In this document: one piece after another, positions 7,612 through 17,046 of the stretch | How positions within the stretch are numbered: the stretch's first letter is position 1 | How the letters are laid out: every line of letters starts with the position of its first letter | NCBI RefSeq assembly: GCF_000720185.1 | Contig: NZ_JOIY01000048.1 | Coordinates: forward strand, 1 to 54,609 | Direction: 5' to 3' | From: Streptomyces sp. NRRL S-340 | Lineage (GTDB): Bacteria; Actinomycetota; Actinomycetes; Streptomycetales; Streptomycetaceae | Length of the DNA: 54,609 bases | The notes under the pieces: generated by a model | What the model saw: the letters and a program-made list of their open reading frames with translations, nothing else | What the model was told of the DNA's origin: nothing | The model's database searches: none | Position numbers and translations under genes: made by a program

Positions 7612-9444
7612 GTGGCGCAGGTGGCGCAGACGTTCGACGCGCCGGCGGTGCGCACCTGGTGCGGCCTGGCCCTGCGCGCCCTCGGCCGCGCGCGCGAGGA
7701 GATCGACGCGATCAACGTCTATCCCGTGGCCGACGGTGACACCGGCACCAATCTCTACCTGACCGCCGAGTCCGCCGCCGCGGCCGTCGAGGCCGTCTTC
7801 GCGGGCCACGAGGCGGGCGGCGCGGCGTCCGGCGGCCCCTCGCTCTCCGAGGCCGCGCGCGCGATGGCGCACGGGGCGCTCATCGGCGCCCGCGGCAACT
7901 CCGGCACGATCCTCGCCCAGCTGCTGCGCGGCATGGCGGAGGTGCTCGCCGCCGACGGTGACAGCGCCCACACCGACGGCCGCGGGCTGCGGCTCGCCCT
8001 GCGGCGGGCCGCCGACTCGGCCCGGCAGGCCGTGGCCCACCCCGTCGAGGGCACCGTCCTCTCGGTCGCCTCGGCCGCCGCCGACGCGGCCACCGGTGCC
8101 GAGGGCGACTGCGGGGCGGTGGCACGGGCGGCCTACGAGGGCGCGCGCACGGCCCTGGCCGCGACCCCCGGCCAACTGGCCGTCCTGGAGCGCGCCGGGG
8201 TGGTCGACGCGGGCGGACGCGGCCTGGTGGCCGTCCTCGCGGCCCTGGTCGAGACGTTCACGGGGCGGGCGCCGTCCGCCGGCCACGAGGCGCCCGCGGG
8301 GAAGACGCCCGCCTCCCGGGGGCCGGGCGCGCGGAGCGGGCCGGGGGAGGGCGGCGCCCCGCCGGTGCGCGCGGCCGGAAACCGGTCCGTCGTCCCGCAC
8401 GCGCGCGTGCGGGACGACGCCGAACCCGCCGAGACTCCCGGGTCCTGCGCGGCGGCCGGGCCCCCGGCGCCCTGCCCGCCCACCGCCTCCGCCGCCCCTT
8501 CGGCCGCCTCCGCGGGCGGCGGCCCCGCCTTCGAGGTCACCTACCTCCTGGAGGCCGAGGACCTCGCCGTCGCCCGGCTGCGGCAGCGGCTCGACGCGCT
8601 CGGGGACTCCCTGGTCGTGGTGGGCGGCGACGGGCTGTGGAACGTCCACGTGCACGTGGACGACGCCGGGGCCGCGGTGGAGGCCGGTGTGGAGGCCGGC
8701 CGTCCGCACCGGATCCGGATCACGCACTTCGGCGCGGGCGACGCGCACACCGCCGCCACCGCCGAGCGGACGCGCGAGCCCGCCCCGCGCGCGGTGGTGG
8801 CCGTCGTCCCGGGCGAGGGGCTGGCCGCACTGTGCGCCGAGGCCGGGGCGATGCCGGTGCTCGCCCGCCCGGGCGAGCCGCCGGCCAGCGGCGAGCTGGT
8901 GGAGGCCCTGCGGCGGGCGCACGCGCGCGAGGTGGTGCTGCTGCCCAACGACGCCGAGCTGCGCGACACCGCCGCCGCGGCGGCCGAGCAGGCCCGCCGC
9001 GAGGGCATCCGGGTCGCCCTCATCCCGACCCGCTCGGCGGTCCAGGGCATCGCCGCCCTCGCCGTGCACGAGCCCGGCCGCCGCTTCGACGAGGACGTCG
9101 TGGCCATGACCGCGGCCGCCGGGGCCACCCGCCACGCCGAGGTCGTCGTCGCCGAGCACCGCTCCTGGACCACCGCCGGCATCTGCCAGGCCGGGGACGT
9201 CCTCGGCCTCATCGACGGCGACGTCGCGGTCATCGGCCCGGACGTCACCGCCACCGCCCGGACCGTCCTGGACCGGATGCTCGCGGCCGGCGGCGAACTG
9301 GTCACCCTCGTCCTCGGCGACGAGGTCCCCGACACCGTCGCCGGCGACCTCGAAGCCCGCGTCCGCGACTCCTACCTGGCCGTCGACACGGTCGTCTACC
9401 GGGGCGGCAGGCAGGGCGCCCTGCTGCTCATCGGCGTGGAGTAG
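7612..9444 (+). CDS. FakA-like DAK2/DegV fusion protein (fatty acid kinase ATPase subunit)
   Basis: Homologue of YloV/FakA, the ATP-binding subunit that phosphorylates fatty acids held by a FakB partner; no fakB-like gene is in the window, so substrate is inferred. The 610-residue protein has the Dak-L nucleotide motif NVYPVADGDTGTN (35-47), GARGNSGTILAQLLRG (about 90-105) and GTVLSVASAA, then a 90-residue Pro/Ala/Gly linker (about 215-303), then the FakA C-terminal domain ending with a glycine-rich strand. GTG at 7612 is chosen for the AGGAGG five bases before it. The linker encodes a 32-bp perfect palindrome and is longer than in Firmicute FakA. It lies upstream of recG, as in many Gram-positive genomes. 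Confidence 0.9.
   Translation: MAQVAQTFDAPAVRTWCGLALRALGRAREEIDAINVYPVADGDTGTNLYLTAESAAAAVEAVFAGHEAGGAASGGPSLSEAARAMAHGALIGARGNSGTILAQLLRGMAEVLAADGDSAHTDGRGLRLALRRAADSARQAVAHPVEGTVLSVASAAADAATGAEGDCGAVARAAYEGARTALAATPGQLAVLERAGVVDAGGRGLVAVLAALVETFTGRAPSAGHEAPAGKTPASRGPGARSGPGEGGAPPVRAAGNRSVVPHARVRDDAEPAETPGSCAAAGPPAPCPPTASAAPSAASAGGGPAFEVTYLLEAEDLAVARLRQRLDALGDSLVVVGGDGLWNVHVHVDDAGAAVEAGVEAGRPHRIRITHFGAGDAHTAATAERTREPAPRAVVAVVPGEGLAALCAEAGAMPVLARPGEPPASGELVEALRRAHAREVVLLPNDAELRDTAAAAAEQARREGIRVALIPTRSAVQGIAALAVHEPGRRFDEDVVAMTAAAGATRHAEVVVAEHRSWTTAGICQAGDVLGLIDGDVAVIGPDVTATARTVLDRMLAAGGELVTLVLGDEVPDTVAGDLEARVRDSYLAVDTVVYRGGRQGALLLIGVE
8388..8419. repeat. 32-bp perfect palindrome inside the DAK2 gene
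   Basis: CGTCGTCCCGCACGCG (8388-8403) is followed immediately by its exact reverse complement. It lies in the low-complexity linker of the DAK2 protein and encodes VVPHARVRDD in frame; because it is palindromic, one reading frame of the opposite strand gives the same peptide. It looks like an inserted mobile palindrome or a strong cruciform. Confidence 0.9.
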
Positions 9445-9582
9445 CGGCCCGGCGCCGCCCTCCTCCTCCCGCCCGCGCCTGCCGCGCGGGGAGGCCGGCT
9501 GAGCCTCGTCCACAGCCCGGGCACCCCGCGCGACCAGGGGTTTCCCCGGACGGCTACGGCATTGTCGGTGCGGTGGTGTGCA

Positions 9583-11802
9583 ATGGATCTCGTGCCCGCA
9601 CTGCCAGAACCACTGCGCCAACCGCTCAAGTCGGTGCTCGGCCCCGCCACCGCGAAGGTGATGGCCGAGCACCTCGGCCTGCACACCGTCGGTGACCTCC
9701 TCCACCACTACCCCCGCAGATACGAGGAGCGCGGCCAGCTCACCCACCTCGCCGACCTCCCGATGGACGAGCACGTCACCGTGGTCGCCCAGGTCGCCGA
9801 CGCCCGCCTGCACACCTTCGCCTCCTCCCGGGCGCCGCGCGGCAAGGGCCAGCGCCTGGAGGTGACGATCACCGACGGCAGCGGCCGGCTCCAGCTGGTC
9901 TTCTTCGGCAACGGCGTGCACAAACCCCACAAGGAACTGCTGCCGGGCACCCGCGCGCTGTTCGCGGGCAAGGTCTCCGTCTTCAACCGGCGCCTCCAGC
10001 TGGCCCACCCCGCCTACGAACTGCTCCAGGGTGACGCCGAGGAGACCGTCGAGTCCTGGGCCGGCGCCCTCATCCCGATCTACCCGGCGACCGCCAAACT
10101 GGAGTCCTGGAAGATCGGCAAGGCCGTCCAGACCGTCCTGCCCAGCGCCCAGGAGGCCGTCGACCCGCTGCCCGCCGCCCTGCGCGCCGGCCGCGGCCTG
10201 GTCACCCTCCCCGAGGCCCTGCTCAAGATCCACCGCCCGCACACCAAGGCGGACGTCGCCGACGCCCGCGCCCGCCTCAAGTGGGACGAGGCGTTCGTCC
10301 TCCAGGTCGCCCTGGCCCGCCGCAGGCACGCCGAGACGCAGCTTCCCGCCGTGCCCAGGAAGCCCGGCCCGCACGGCCTGCTCGCCGCCTTCGACGACCG
10401 CCTCCCGTTCACCCTCACCGAAGGCCAGCGCAAGGTCTCCCGGGAGATCTTCGACGACCTCGCCACCGACCACCCCATGCACCGGCTGCTCCAGGGCGAG
10501 GTGGGGTCGGGCAAGACCCTGGTGGCCCTGCGCGCCATGCTCGCCGTCGTGGACGCGGGCGGACAGGCCGCGATGCTCGCGCCCACCGAGGTGCTCGCCC
10601 AGCAGCACCACCGGTCGGTCACCGAGATGATGGGTGAGCTGGCCGAGGGAGGGATGCTGGGCGGCGCCGAGCACGCCACCAAGGTGGTGCTGCTCACCGG
10701 CTCCATGGGCGCCGCCGCCCGCCGGCGGGCCCTGCTCGACCTGGCCACCGGCGAGGCAGGCCTGGTGATCGGCACCCACGCGCTGATCGAGGACAAGGTG
10801 CAGTTCCACGACCTCGGACTCGTCGTCGTGGACGAACAGCACCGCTTCGGCGTCGAGCAGCGCGACGCCCTGCGCGGCAAGGGCAAGCAGCCACCGCACC
10901 TGCTGGTCATGACCGCCACCCCCATTCCGCGCACGGTCGCGATGACCGTCTTCGGCGACCTGGAGACCTCCGTCCTGGACCAGCTCCCGGCCGGCCGCTC
11001 GCCCATCGCCAGCCACGTCGTCCCGGCCGCCGACAAACCGCACTTCCTCGCGCGCGCCTGGGAGCGGGTGCGCGAAGAGGTGTCCCAGGGGCACCAGGCC
11101 TACGTCGTCTGCCCGCGCATCGGGGACGAGGAGGAGGGCCCCGGGAAGGCCGCCGGGAAGAAGCCTCCGGAGGAAGGCGCCGACAAGCGTCCCCCGCTCG
11201 CGGTCCTGGACGTGGCCGAGCAGCTCGCGAAGGGACCCCTGCAGGGGCTGAAGGTCGAGGTGCTGCACGGCAGGATGCAGCCCGACGACAAGGACGCGGT
11301 CATGCGCCGCTTCGCCGCGGGCGACACCGACGTGCTGGTCGCCACCACCGTCATCGAGGTCGGCGTCAACGTCCCCAACGCCACCGTGATGGTGATCACC
11401 GACGCCGACCGCTTCGGCGTCTCCCAGCTGCACCAGCTGCGCGGCCGGGTCGGCCGCGGCTCGGCGCCCGGCCTGTGCCTGCTGGTCACCGAGATGCCCG
11501 AGGCGAGCGCCGCCCGCCAGCGGCTGAACGCGGTGGCGGCCACCCTCGACGGCTTCGAACTCTCCCGCATCGACCTCGAACAGCGCCGCGAGGGCGACGT
11601 CCTCGGCCAGGCCCAGTCCGGCGCGCGCACCAGCCTGCGGGTGCTCGCCGTCATCGAGGACGAGGAGATCATCGCCCAGGCCCGCGAGGAGGCCGCCGCC
11701 GTGGTGGCCGCCGACCCCGCCCTGGAGCACCTGCCCGGGCTGCGCACGGCCCTGGACGCCCTGCTGGACGAGGACAGGGAGCAGTACCTGGAAAAGGGCT
11801 GA
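9583..11802 (+). CDS. recG: ATP-dependent DNA helicase RecG
   Basis: Branch-migrating helicase that remodels stalled replication forks and recombination intermediates. The 739-residue protein has the N-terminal wedge/OB region (VGDLLHHYPRRYEER at about 34-48), Walker A GEVGSGKT (305-312), the DEQH Walker B box (417-420), the TATPIPRT motif and the helicase C-terminal motifs with QLRGRVGRG. A charged insertion (EEEGPGKAAGKKPPEEG) near 520-540 lies on a surface loop. ATG 9583 is preferred; an in-frame TTG and GTG 15-21 bases upstream are possible but add no family sequence. It is followed by rsmD and coaD in the usual order. Confidence 0.97.
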   Translation: MDLVPALPEPLRQPLKSVLGPATAKVMAEHLGLHTVGDLLHHYPRRYEERGQLTHLADLPMDEHVTVVAQVADARLHTFASSRAPRGKGQRLEVTITDGSGRLQLVFFGNGVHKPHKELLPGTRALFAGKVSVFNRRLQLAHPAYELLQGDAEETVESWAGALIPIYPATAKLESWKIGKAVQTVLPSAQEAVDPLPAALRAGRGLVTLPEALLKIHRPHTKADVADARARLKWDEAFVLQVALARRRHAETQLPAVPRKPGPHGLLAAFDDRLPFTLTEGQRKVSREIFDDLATDHPMHRLLQGEVGSGKTLVALRAMLAVVDAGGQAAMLAPTEVLAQQHHRSVTEMMGELAEGGMLGGAEHATKVVLLTGSMGAAARRRALLDLATGEAGLVIGTHALIEDKVQFHDLGLVVVDEQHRFGVEQRDALRGKGKQPPHLLVMTATPIPRTVAMTVFGDLETSVLDQLPAGRSPIASHVVPAADKPHFLARAWERVREEVSQGHQAYVVCPRIGDEEEGPGKAAGKKPPEEGADKRPPLAVLDVAEQLAKGPLQGLKVEVLHGRMQPDDKDAVMRRFAAGDTDVLVATTVIEVGVNVPNATVMVITDADRFGVSQLHQLRGRVGRGSAPGLCLLVTEMPEASAARQRLNAVAATLDGFELSRIDLEQRREGDVLGQAQSGARTSLRVLAVIEDEEIIAQAREEAAAVVAADPALEHLPGLRTALDALLDEDREQYLEKG

Positions 11803-11890
11803 ACAGACCGGACAACACCGGCCCAGGGGCGCGGCAGACCGCGCGACCGGCCACACTGAACGCAAAGCCGCTCACCATCAAGGACCTCAG

Positions 11891-12478
11891 ATGACCCGCG
11901 TGATCGCCGGCAAAGCCGGCGGACGTCGCCTTGCCGTCCCGCAGGGAGGCCGCACCCGCCCCACCTCCGACCGCGCGCGCGAAGGCCTGTTCTCCACCTG
12001 GCAGTCCCTGCTCGGCGGCCCGCTGGAGGGCGAACGGGTCCTCGACCTGTACGCCGGATCGGGCGCCGTCGGTCTGGAGGCCCTGTCCCGCGGCGCCGGG
12101 CACGTCCTCCTCGTCGAGGCCGACGCCCGCGCCGCCCGCACCGTCCGGGAGAACGTGAAGGCCATCGGCCTGCCCGGCGCGGAGGTGCGCGCCGGCCGCG
12201 CGGAGCAGGCCGTCCAGTCACCGCCCCCGGCCGGCCCGTACGACATCGTCTTCCTCGACCCGCCGTACGCCGTCTCCGACGACGATCTTCGGGAGATTCT
12301 GCTCACACTCCGCTCTCAGGGGTGGCTCGCCGCAGGGGCCCTCGTCACCGTGGAGCGCAGCACCAGAGGCGGCGAGTTCGGGTGGCCGCCCGGCTTCGAC
12401 GCGATCCGGGCCCGCCGCTACGGCGAGGGAACGTTTTGGTACGGTCGCGCCGCCTCTACGTGCGAAGACGCACGATGA
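11891..12478 (+). CDS. rsmD: 16S rRNA (guanine966-N2)-methyltransferase RsmD
   Basis: SAM-dependent methyltransferase acting on G966 of 16S rRNA during 30S assembly. The 195-residue protein starts [18 protein letters not shown], has the [13 protein letters not shown] motif, the SAM loop [16 protein letters not shown] and the catalytic DPPY (123-126). The AAGGAC seven bases before the ATG supports the start. Its TGA overlaps the alternative ATG of coaD, and the two genes are co-transcribed in most actinobacteria. Confidence 0.96.
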   Translation: MTRVIAGKAGGRRLAVPQGGRTRPTSDRAREGLFSTWQSLLGGPLEGERVLDLYAGSGAVGLEALSRGAGHVLLVEADARAARTVRENVKAIGLPGAEVRAGRAEQAVQSPPPAGPYDIVFLDPPYAVSDDDLREILLTLRSQGWLAAGALVTVERSTRGGEFGWPPGFDAIRARRYGEGTFWYGRAASTCEDAR

Positions 12479-12504
12479 CCGGACCGGAGAGCGAGGGATC
12501 TCAA

Positions 12505-12984
12505 GTGCGCCGCGCCGTCTGTCCCGGGTCGTTCGACCCGATCACCAATGGACACCTCGACATCATTGCCCGCGCCTCCCGTCTGTACGACGAGGTCTAC
12601 GTGGCGGTGATGATCAACCAGTCCAAGAAGGGCCTGTTCGAGATCGAGGAGCGCATCGACCTCATCCGCCAGGTCACCGCCGACTACGGCAACGTCCGCG
12701 TCGAGTCCTTCCACGGCCTCCTCGTCGACTTCTGCAAGCAGCGCGAGATCCCCGCCATCGTCAAGGGCCTGCGCGCGGTCAGCGACTTCGACTACGAGCT
12801 GCAGATGGCCCAGATGAACAACGGCCTCTCCGGCGTCGAGACGCTCTTCGTGCCGACCAACCCCACCTACAGCTTCCTGTCGTCCTCCCTGGTGAAGGAG
12901 GTCGCGGCCTGGGGCGGCGACATCGCCCACCTGGTGCCCGACGTGGTCCTGCGGGCGCTGACCGCCCGGCTGGAGAAGAAGTGA
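12505..12984 (+). CDS. coaD: Phosphopantetheine adenylyltransferase
   Basis: Transfers AMP from ATP to 4'-phosphopantetheine in coenzyme A synthesis. The 159-residue product has the nucleotidyltransferase motifs [10 protein letters not shown] (8-17), [12 protein letters not shown] and [14 protein letters not shown] at 12505 gives the length usual in Streptomyces and has an AGGGA upstream; an ATG at 12475 (169 residues), overlapping the rsmD stop as ATGA, is also possible and would add [10 protein letters not shown]. It closes the recG-rsmD-coaD run. Confidence 0.96.
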   Translation: MRRAVCPGSFDPITNGHLDIIARASRLYDEVYVAVMINQSKKGLFEIEERIDLIRQVTADYGNVRVESFHGLLVDFCKQREIPAIVKGLRAVSDFDYELQMAQMNNGLSGVETLFVPTNPTYSFLSSSLVKEVAAWGGDIAHLVPDVVLRALTARLEKK

Positions 12985-13083
12985 CGTCCTGACGGCCCGT
13001 CACCCGGTGTCCGGCGGCAGCCTCATGGTCGTACAGTCGTCCCGTCCGTTACCCGCACATCGGTAGAGAGTGGCGAGCACACC

Positions 13084-14220
13084 GTGGACGTGCAGAAGAA
13101 GCTCGACGAGATCGTGACGAGGGTCTCCGGCGCCCGGTCCATGCCCATGTCGGCCTCGTGCGTGGTCAACCGCGCCGAACTGCTCGCGCTGCTCGACGAG
13201 GTGCGCCAGGCCCTGCCCGGTTCGCTGGCACAGGCCCAGGAGCTGATCGGCGACCGTGAGCAGATGGTCGAGGAGGCCCGGCGCGAGGCCGAGCGGATCA
13301 TCGAGACGGCGCACGCCGAGCGCGGCTCGCTGATCTCCGACACCGAGGTGGCCCGCCGCTCCCAGGCGGAGGCCGACCGGATCCTCTCGGAGGCCCGCCG
13401 GGAGGCCGAGGAGGTCCGCGCCGAGGCCGACGACTACGTCGACTCCAAGCTCGCCAACTTCGAGGTGGTCCTCACCAAGACCCTCGGCTCGGTCGGCCGC
13501 GGCCGGGAGAAGCTGCTGGGCACCGGCCCCGGCCTGAACGAGGACGGCTACGAGGACGAGGACGCCCCCGAGCGCAGCCACGACCCGGAGACCCTGCGCC
13601 GCGACGCCGACGCCTACGTCGACGCCAAGCTGGGCGCCTTCGAGGCCGTGCTCGCCAAGACGCTGGAGGCCGTCGGCCGCGGCCGGCAGAAGCTGCACGG
13701 CCGCATCGCCACCGACGACCTCGGCGCCCTCGCCGACGACACCAGCACCGTGCAGCACTCCAGCGACGCCGACTACCTCGCCGGTCTCGCGGACCTCACC
13801 GAGAGTCCCGCCGCCCCGGCCGCCGAGCGGCCCGACCGCCCGCAGCAGCCGCAGCAGCCGGTGTACGAGCCCCAGCCCGCCTACGGCTACCAGCAGCCCC
13901 AGCCCGCCCAGGGCGATCCCTACGGCGGCTACCAGCAGGGTTACGGCGGCCAGCAGGACCCGTACGGCTACCAGCAGGCCGACCCCTACGGCTACCAGGG
14001 GGGATACGACCCCGGCCAGAGCGGCGCCTACGACCCGCACCAGCCCCAGCAGGCGCACGAGACGCAGCAGGCCCACGACGTCCAGCAGGCGCACCAGGGC
14101 CGGCAGGCGCAGCAGAGCCCGTCCCACCAGGGGTACGCGCTCGACGAGACCAGCCTCTTCGACACGGGCATGATCAGCGCAGAGCAGCTGCGGGCCTACG
14201 AACAGGGGCGCGGCCTGTAG
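13084..14220 (+). CDS. DivIVA-like coiled-coil cell division initiation protein
   Basis: A 378-residue cytoplasmic coiled-coil protein resembling the DivIVA-related or ATP-synthase-b-like proteins annotated as cell division initiation protein in Streptomyces; exact role unknown. Residues 35-115 are heptad-rich (REQMVEEARREAERIIETAHAE and similar). A block of about 30 residues is duplicated: ADDYVDSKLANFEVVLTKTL (from 115) and ADAYVDAKLGAFEAVLAKTL (from 175), each followed by VGRGR-KL. The last 130 residues are a Gln/Pro/Tyr/Gly tail with repeats such as DPYGYQQ. GTG start with a weak upstream signal; TACAGT at 13032 may be its -10. It is a lone gene between coaD and the DUF177-rpmF-rnc operon. 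Confidence 0.85.
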   Translation: MDVQKKLDEIVTRVSGARSMPMSASCVVNRAELLALLDEVRQALPGSLAQAQELIGDREQMVEEARREAERIIETAHAERGSLISDTEVARRSQAEADRILSEARREAEEVRAEADDYVDSKLANFEVVLTKTLGSVGRGREKLLGTGPGLNEDGYEDEDAPERSHDPETLRRDADAYVDAKLGAFEAVLAKTLEAVGRGRQKLHGRIATDDLGALADDTSTVQHSSDADYLAGLADLTESPAAPAAERPDRPQQPQQPVYEPQPAYGYQQPQPAQGDPYGGYQQGYGGQQDPYGYQQADPYGYQGGYDPGQSGAYDPHQPQQAHETQQAHDVQQAHQGRQAQQSPSHQGYALDETSLFDTGMISAEQLRAYEQGRGL

Positions 14221-14376
14221 CTCCGGGCCGCCGTGCTCCGGCCCCGGGGACCGGATTGGGCCGAGAGCGAAAGGTCAAGTATCCTGGCTCTTCGGTCGCG
14301 CGTAAGTGCGCGGTCAGCGCTGCCCGGGTGCACCTCCGAGGCGGCGTCCCTCCGAGTTCGGAAACCGAAAGCAGGA

Positions 14377-15021
14377 ATGGCTCACAGCTCCCGCCTCGAC
14401 CACCGCAACCCTCTCGTGTTCGACACACATGAGCTGGGGCGGCGGCCCGGCGCGCTGCAGCGCCTGACCCGCGAGGTCCCGGCCCCCCGGGACCTCGGTA
14501 TCCACGGAGTGATCGGAGTGCCGGAAGGCGCCCCGGTGGAACTCGAACTCCGGCTCGAGTCGGTCATGGAAGGTGTGCTCGTCACAGGCACCGCCCGTGC
14601 ACAGGCCGAGGGGGAGTGCGTAAGGTGTCTGGAGCCGGTCGGGCTTGCGCTCGAAGCGGACTTCCAGGAGATGTTCTCGTACCCTGACGCCGACGACCGG
14701 GGCCGCGTGATCGCGGAACCGGGCGACGACGCCGAGGACGACGAGGACAGGCTCCTTCTCGAGGACGGACTCTTCGACCTCGAACCTCTGCTGCGCGATG
14801 CGGTGGTGCTCGCACTGCCGATGCAGCCGGTGTGCCAGGAAGACTGCCCGGGCCTGTGCTCCCAGTGCGGAGTACGGCTCGCGGACGACCCGGACCACCA
14901 CCACGACGCCGTCGACATCCGTTGGGCGGCTTTGCAGGGACTCGCCGGCACCACGTCGGACGGCGAGAAGGACGAGATGAGCGGCGCCGAAGCGGGCGTC
15001 GACGAGAAGCAGGAGAAGTAG
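14377..15021 (+). CDS. DUF177/YceD family protein
   Basis: A 214-residue member of the YceD/DUF177 family, a protein linked to 23S rRNA or ribosome biogenesis and nearly always encoded just before rpmF. It has CVRC (81-84) and C153-x3-C157-x3-C161-x2-C164, a likely zinc site, and the central acidic stretch [13 protein letters not shown]. The start ATG at 14377 is preceded by AGCAGGA; the open frame upstream is not conserved. Stop and rpmF start are two bases apart, so they are translationally coupled. Actual biochemical function is not settled. Confidence 0.9.
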   Translation: MAHSSRLDHRNPLVFDTHELGRRPGALQRLTREVPAPRDLGIHGVIGVPEGAPVELELRLESVMEGVLVTGTARAQAEGECVRCLEPVGLALEADFQEMFSYPDADDRGRVIAEPGDDAEDDEDRLLLEDGLFDLEPLLRDAVVLALPMQPVCQEDCPGLCSQCGVRLADDPDHHHDAVDIRWAALQGLAGTTSDGEKDEMSGAEAGVDEKQEK

Positions 15022-15023
15022 CC

Positions 15024-15197
15024 GTGGCTGTTCCGAAGCGGAAGATGTCGCGCAGCAACACGCGCCACCGCCGGTCGCAGTGGAAGGCTGCGGTCCCCAC
15101 CCTGGTTGCGTGCGAGCGCTGCCACGAGCCCAAGCTGCAGCACATCGCGTGCCCGTCTTGCGGCACCTACAACAAGCGCCAGGTCCTCGAGGTCTGA
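15024..15197 (+). CDS. rpmF: Large ribosomal subunit protein bL32
   Basis: A 57-residue 50S ribosomal protein, beginning [20 protein letters not shown] as is usual for L32 and carrying the zinc pair CERC...CPSCG (C30, C33, C43, C46). GTG start. It sits between the DUF177 gene and rnc, an order conserved across many bacteria, and is part of that operon. Confidence 0.98.
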   Translation: MAVPKRKMSRSNTRHRRSQWKAAVPTLVACERCHEPKLQHIACPSCGTYNKRQVLEV

Positions 15198-15216
15198 GCG
15201 GCTGGTGAGAGGCACC

Positions 15217-16044
15217 GTGTCCACTGCCAAGAAGGCGGCTGACGCCGACGCCAGCAGTTCCCGCCGACGCGGGGGTGTTCCGTCGGACAACACGGCCTCG
15301 TCCCACACGCTTCTGGAAGGGCGGCTCGGCTACCAGCTCGAGTCCGCCCTTCTGGTGCGCGCGCTGACCCACCGTTCCTACGCGTACGAGAACGGCGGCC
15401 TGCCGACGAACGAGCGGCTGGAGTTCCTCGGTGACTCCGTCCTCGGCCTCGTCGTCACGGACACGCTGTACCGCACCCACCCCGACCTGCCCGAGGGCCA
15501 GCTGGCCAAGCTGCGGGCCGCGGTGGTCAACTCGCGTGCGCTGGCGGAAGTGGGCCGCGGACTCGACCTGGGTTCCTTCATCCGGCTCGGCCGGGGCGAA
15601 GAGGGCACGGGCGGCCGGGACAAGGCCTCCATCCTCGCCGACACCCTCGAAGCGGTGATCGGCGCGGTCTATCTCGACCAGGGCCTCGACGCGGCCTCCG
15701 AACTGGTGCACCGCCTGTTCGACCCGCTGATCGAGAAGTCCTCGAACCTCGGAGCCGGCCTGGACTGGAAGACCAGCCTCCAGGAACTCACCGCGACCGA
15801 AGGGCTCGGAGTACCCGAGTACCTGGTCACGGAGACCGGCCCCGACCACGAGAAGACCTTCACTGCTGCCGCCCGCGTCGGAGGCGTCTCGTACGGCACC
15901 GGCACCGGCCGCAGCAAGAAGGAGGCGGAGCAGCAGGCCGCCGAGTCCGCCTGGCGGGCCATCAAGGCCGCCGCGGACGAGCGCGCCAAGGCGGCCGAGC
16001 AGGCCGCCGCCCAGGACGGCGACCCGTCGTCCGCCACCGCCTGA
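15217..16044 (+). CDS. rnc: Ribonuclease III (AbsB)
   Basis: Double-strand-specific endoribonuclease that processes rRNA precursors and, in S. coelicolor (absB), globally controls antibiotic production. The 275-residue protein has an N-terminal Ser/Arg extension (1-30), the signature [12 protein letters not shown] (65-76, acidic residues E69 and D73), the second acidic pair in DTLEAVIGA (D142, E145) and a dsRNA-binding domain (about 175-250, with the terminal [13 protein letters not shown] helix). GTG at 15217 is chosen because GAGAGG lies four bases upstream; GTG 15205 is possible but without a signal. It ends in an Ala/Glu-rich tail and is followed by a strong hairpin. Confidence 0.96.
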   Translation: MSTAKKAADADASSSRRRGGVPSDNTASSHTLLEGRLGYQLESALLVRALTHRSYAYENGGLPTNERLEFLGDSVLGLVVTDTLYRTHPDLPEGQLAKLRAAVVNSRALAEVGRGLDLGSFIRLGRGEEGTGGRDKASILADTLEAVIGAVYLDQGLDAASELVHRLFDPLIEKSSNLGAGLDWKTSLQELTATEGLGVPEYLVTETGPDHEKTFTAAARVGGVSYGTGTGRSKKEAEQQAAESAWRAIKAAADERAKAAEQAAAQDGDPSSATA

Positions 16045-16067
16045 CCGGTACGAGCAGTACAGCGTGA

Positions 16068-16110
16068 CCGAGCGCCCGCCCCGAGCCCACGGCTCCGGGC
16101 GGGCGCTCGG
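16068..16110 (+). terminator. Long hairpin terminator after rnc
   Basis: A 20-base arm (16068-16087) pairs with 16091-16110 at 19 of 20 positions around the loop CAC. There is no long T run (ATTCGTCC follows), but stem length and position, 24 bases after the rnc stop, make termination likely. Confidence 0.7.
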
Positions 16111-16155
16111 ATTCGTCCAGCGGACCGTGGGGTCACGGTCCTGACGGGGGTCCCG

Positions 16156-17043
16156 ATGCCCGAGTTGCCCGAGGTCGAGGTCGTCCGGCGCGGCCTGGAA
16201 CGGTGGGTCTCCCACCGCACCGTCGCCGACGTCGAGGTGCTGCACCCGCGCGCCGTACGCCGGCACGTCGCGGGCGCCGACGACTTCGCGCACCGCCTCA
16301 AGGGCCACCACATCGCCGCCGCCGCCCGGCGCGGCAAGTACCTGTGGCTGCCGCTGGAGGAGACCAACCAGTCCGTCCTCGCCCACCTCGGCATGAGCGG
16401 CCAGCTGCTGGTGCAGCCGCACGAGGCGCCCGACGAGAAGCACCTGCGCATCCGCGTCCGGTTCGCCGACTCCCTCGGCACCGAGCTGCGTTTCGTGGAC
16501 CAGCGCACCTTCGGCGGTCTCTCCCTGCACGACAACACACCGGACGGCCTGCCCGACGTCATCGCGCACATCGCCCGTGACCCCCTCGATCCGCTGTTCG
16601 ACGACGAGGCGTTCCACCAGGCACTGCGCCGCAAGCGCACCACGATCAAACGGGCCCTGCTCGACCAGTCGCTGATCAGCGGCGTCGGCAACATCTACGC
16701 CGACGAGGCGCTGTGGCGGGCGCGCCTGCACTACGAGCGTCCCACCACCGGCTTCACCCGCCCGCGCACGGCCGAACTCCTCGGTCACATCAGGGACGTG
16801 ATGAACGCGGCGCTCGCGGTCGGCGGCACCAGTTTCGACAGCCTGTATGTCAACGTCAACGGCGAATCCGGCTACTTCGAACGCTCCCTGGACGCCTACG
16901 GCCGCGAGGGCATGCCCTGCCGCCGCTGCGCCACGCCGATGCGCCGCCGTCCCTGGATGAACCGTTCCAGCTACTACTGCCCGAAGTGCCAGCCCGCACC
17001 GCGCACGCGGGCGGCCGCGCCCGGGCCGTCCGGCCGGGGCTGA
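16156..17043 (+). CDS. mutM: Formamidopyrimidine-DNA glycosylase
   Basis: Base-excision repair enzyme removing 8-oxoguanine and FaPy lesions and nicking by beta/delta elimination. The 295-residue protein begins with the catalytic [10 protein letters not shown] (P2 and E3 after Met removal), has the conserved lysine in RRGKYLWL (K61), the H2TH segment around [17 protein letters not shown] and a C-terminal zinc finger with C255, C258, C275 and C278. The last 17 residues after the finger are an Arg/Ala/Pro tail not needed for the fold. It follows rnc after a terminator, as in most Streptomyces. Confidence 0.97.
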   Translation: MPELPEVEVVRRGLERWVSHRTVADVEVLHPRAVRRHVAGADDFAHRLKGHHIAAAARRGKYLWLPLEETNQSVLAHLGMSGQLLVQPHEAPDEKHLRIRVRFADSLGTELRFVDQRTFGGLSLHDNTPDGLPDVIAHIARDPLDPLFDDEAFHQALRRKRTTIKRALLDQSLISGVGNIYADEALWRARLHYERPTTGFTRPRTAELLGHIRDVMNAALAVGGTSFDSLYVNVNGESGYFERSLDAYGREGMPCRRCATPMRRRPWMNRSSYYCPKCQPAPRTRAAAPGPSGRG

Positions 17044-17046
17044 GCG

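Noticed and set aside
7573..11865. 1430-residue minus-strand frame antisense to DAK2 and recG
   Set aside because: Typical high-GC shadow of strongly G/C-biased genes on the other strand; His/Gly/Val-rich without domains.
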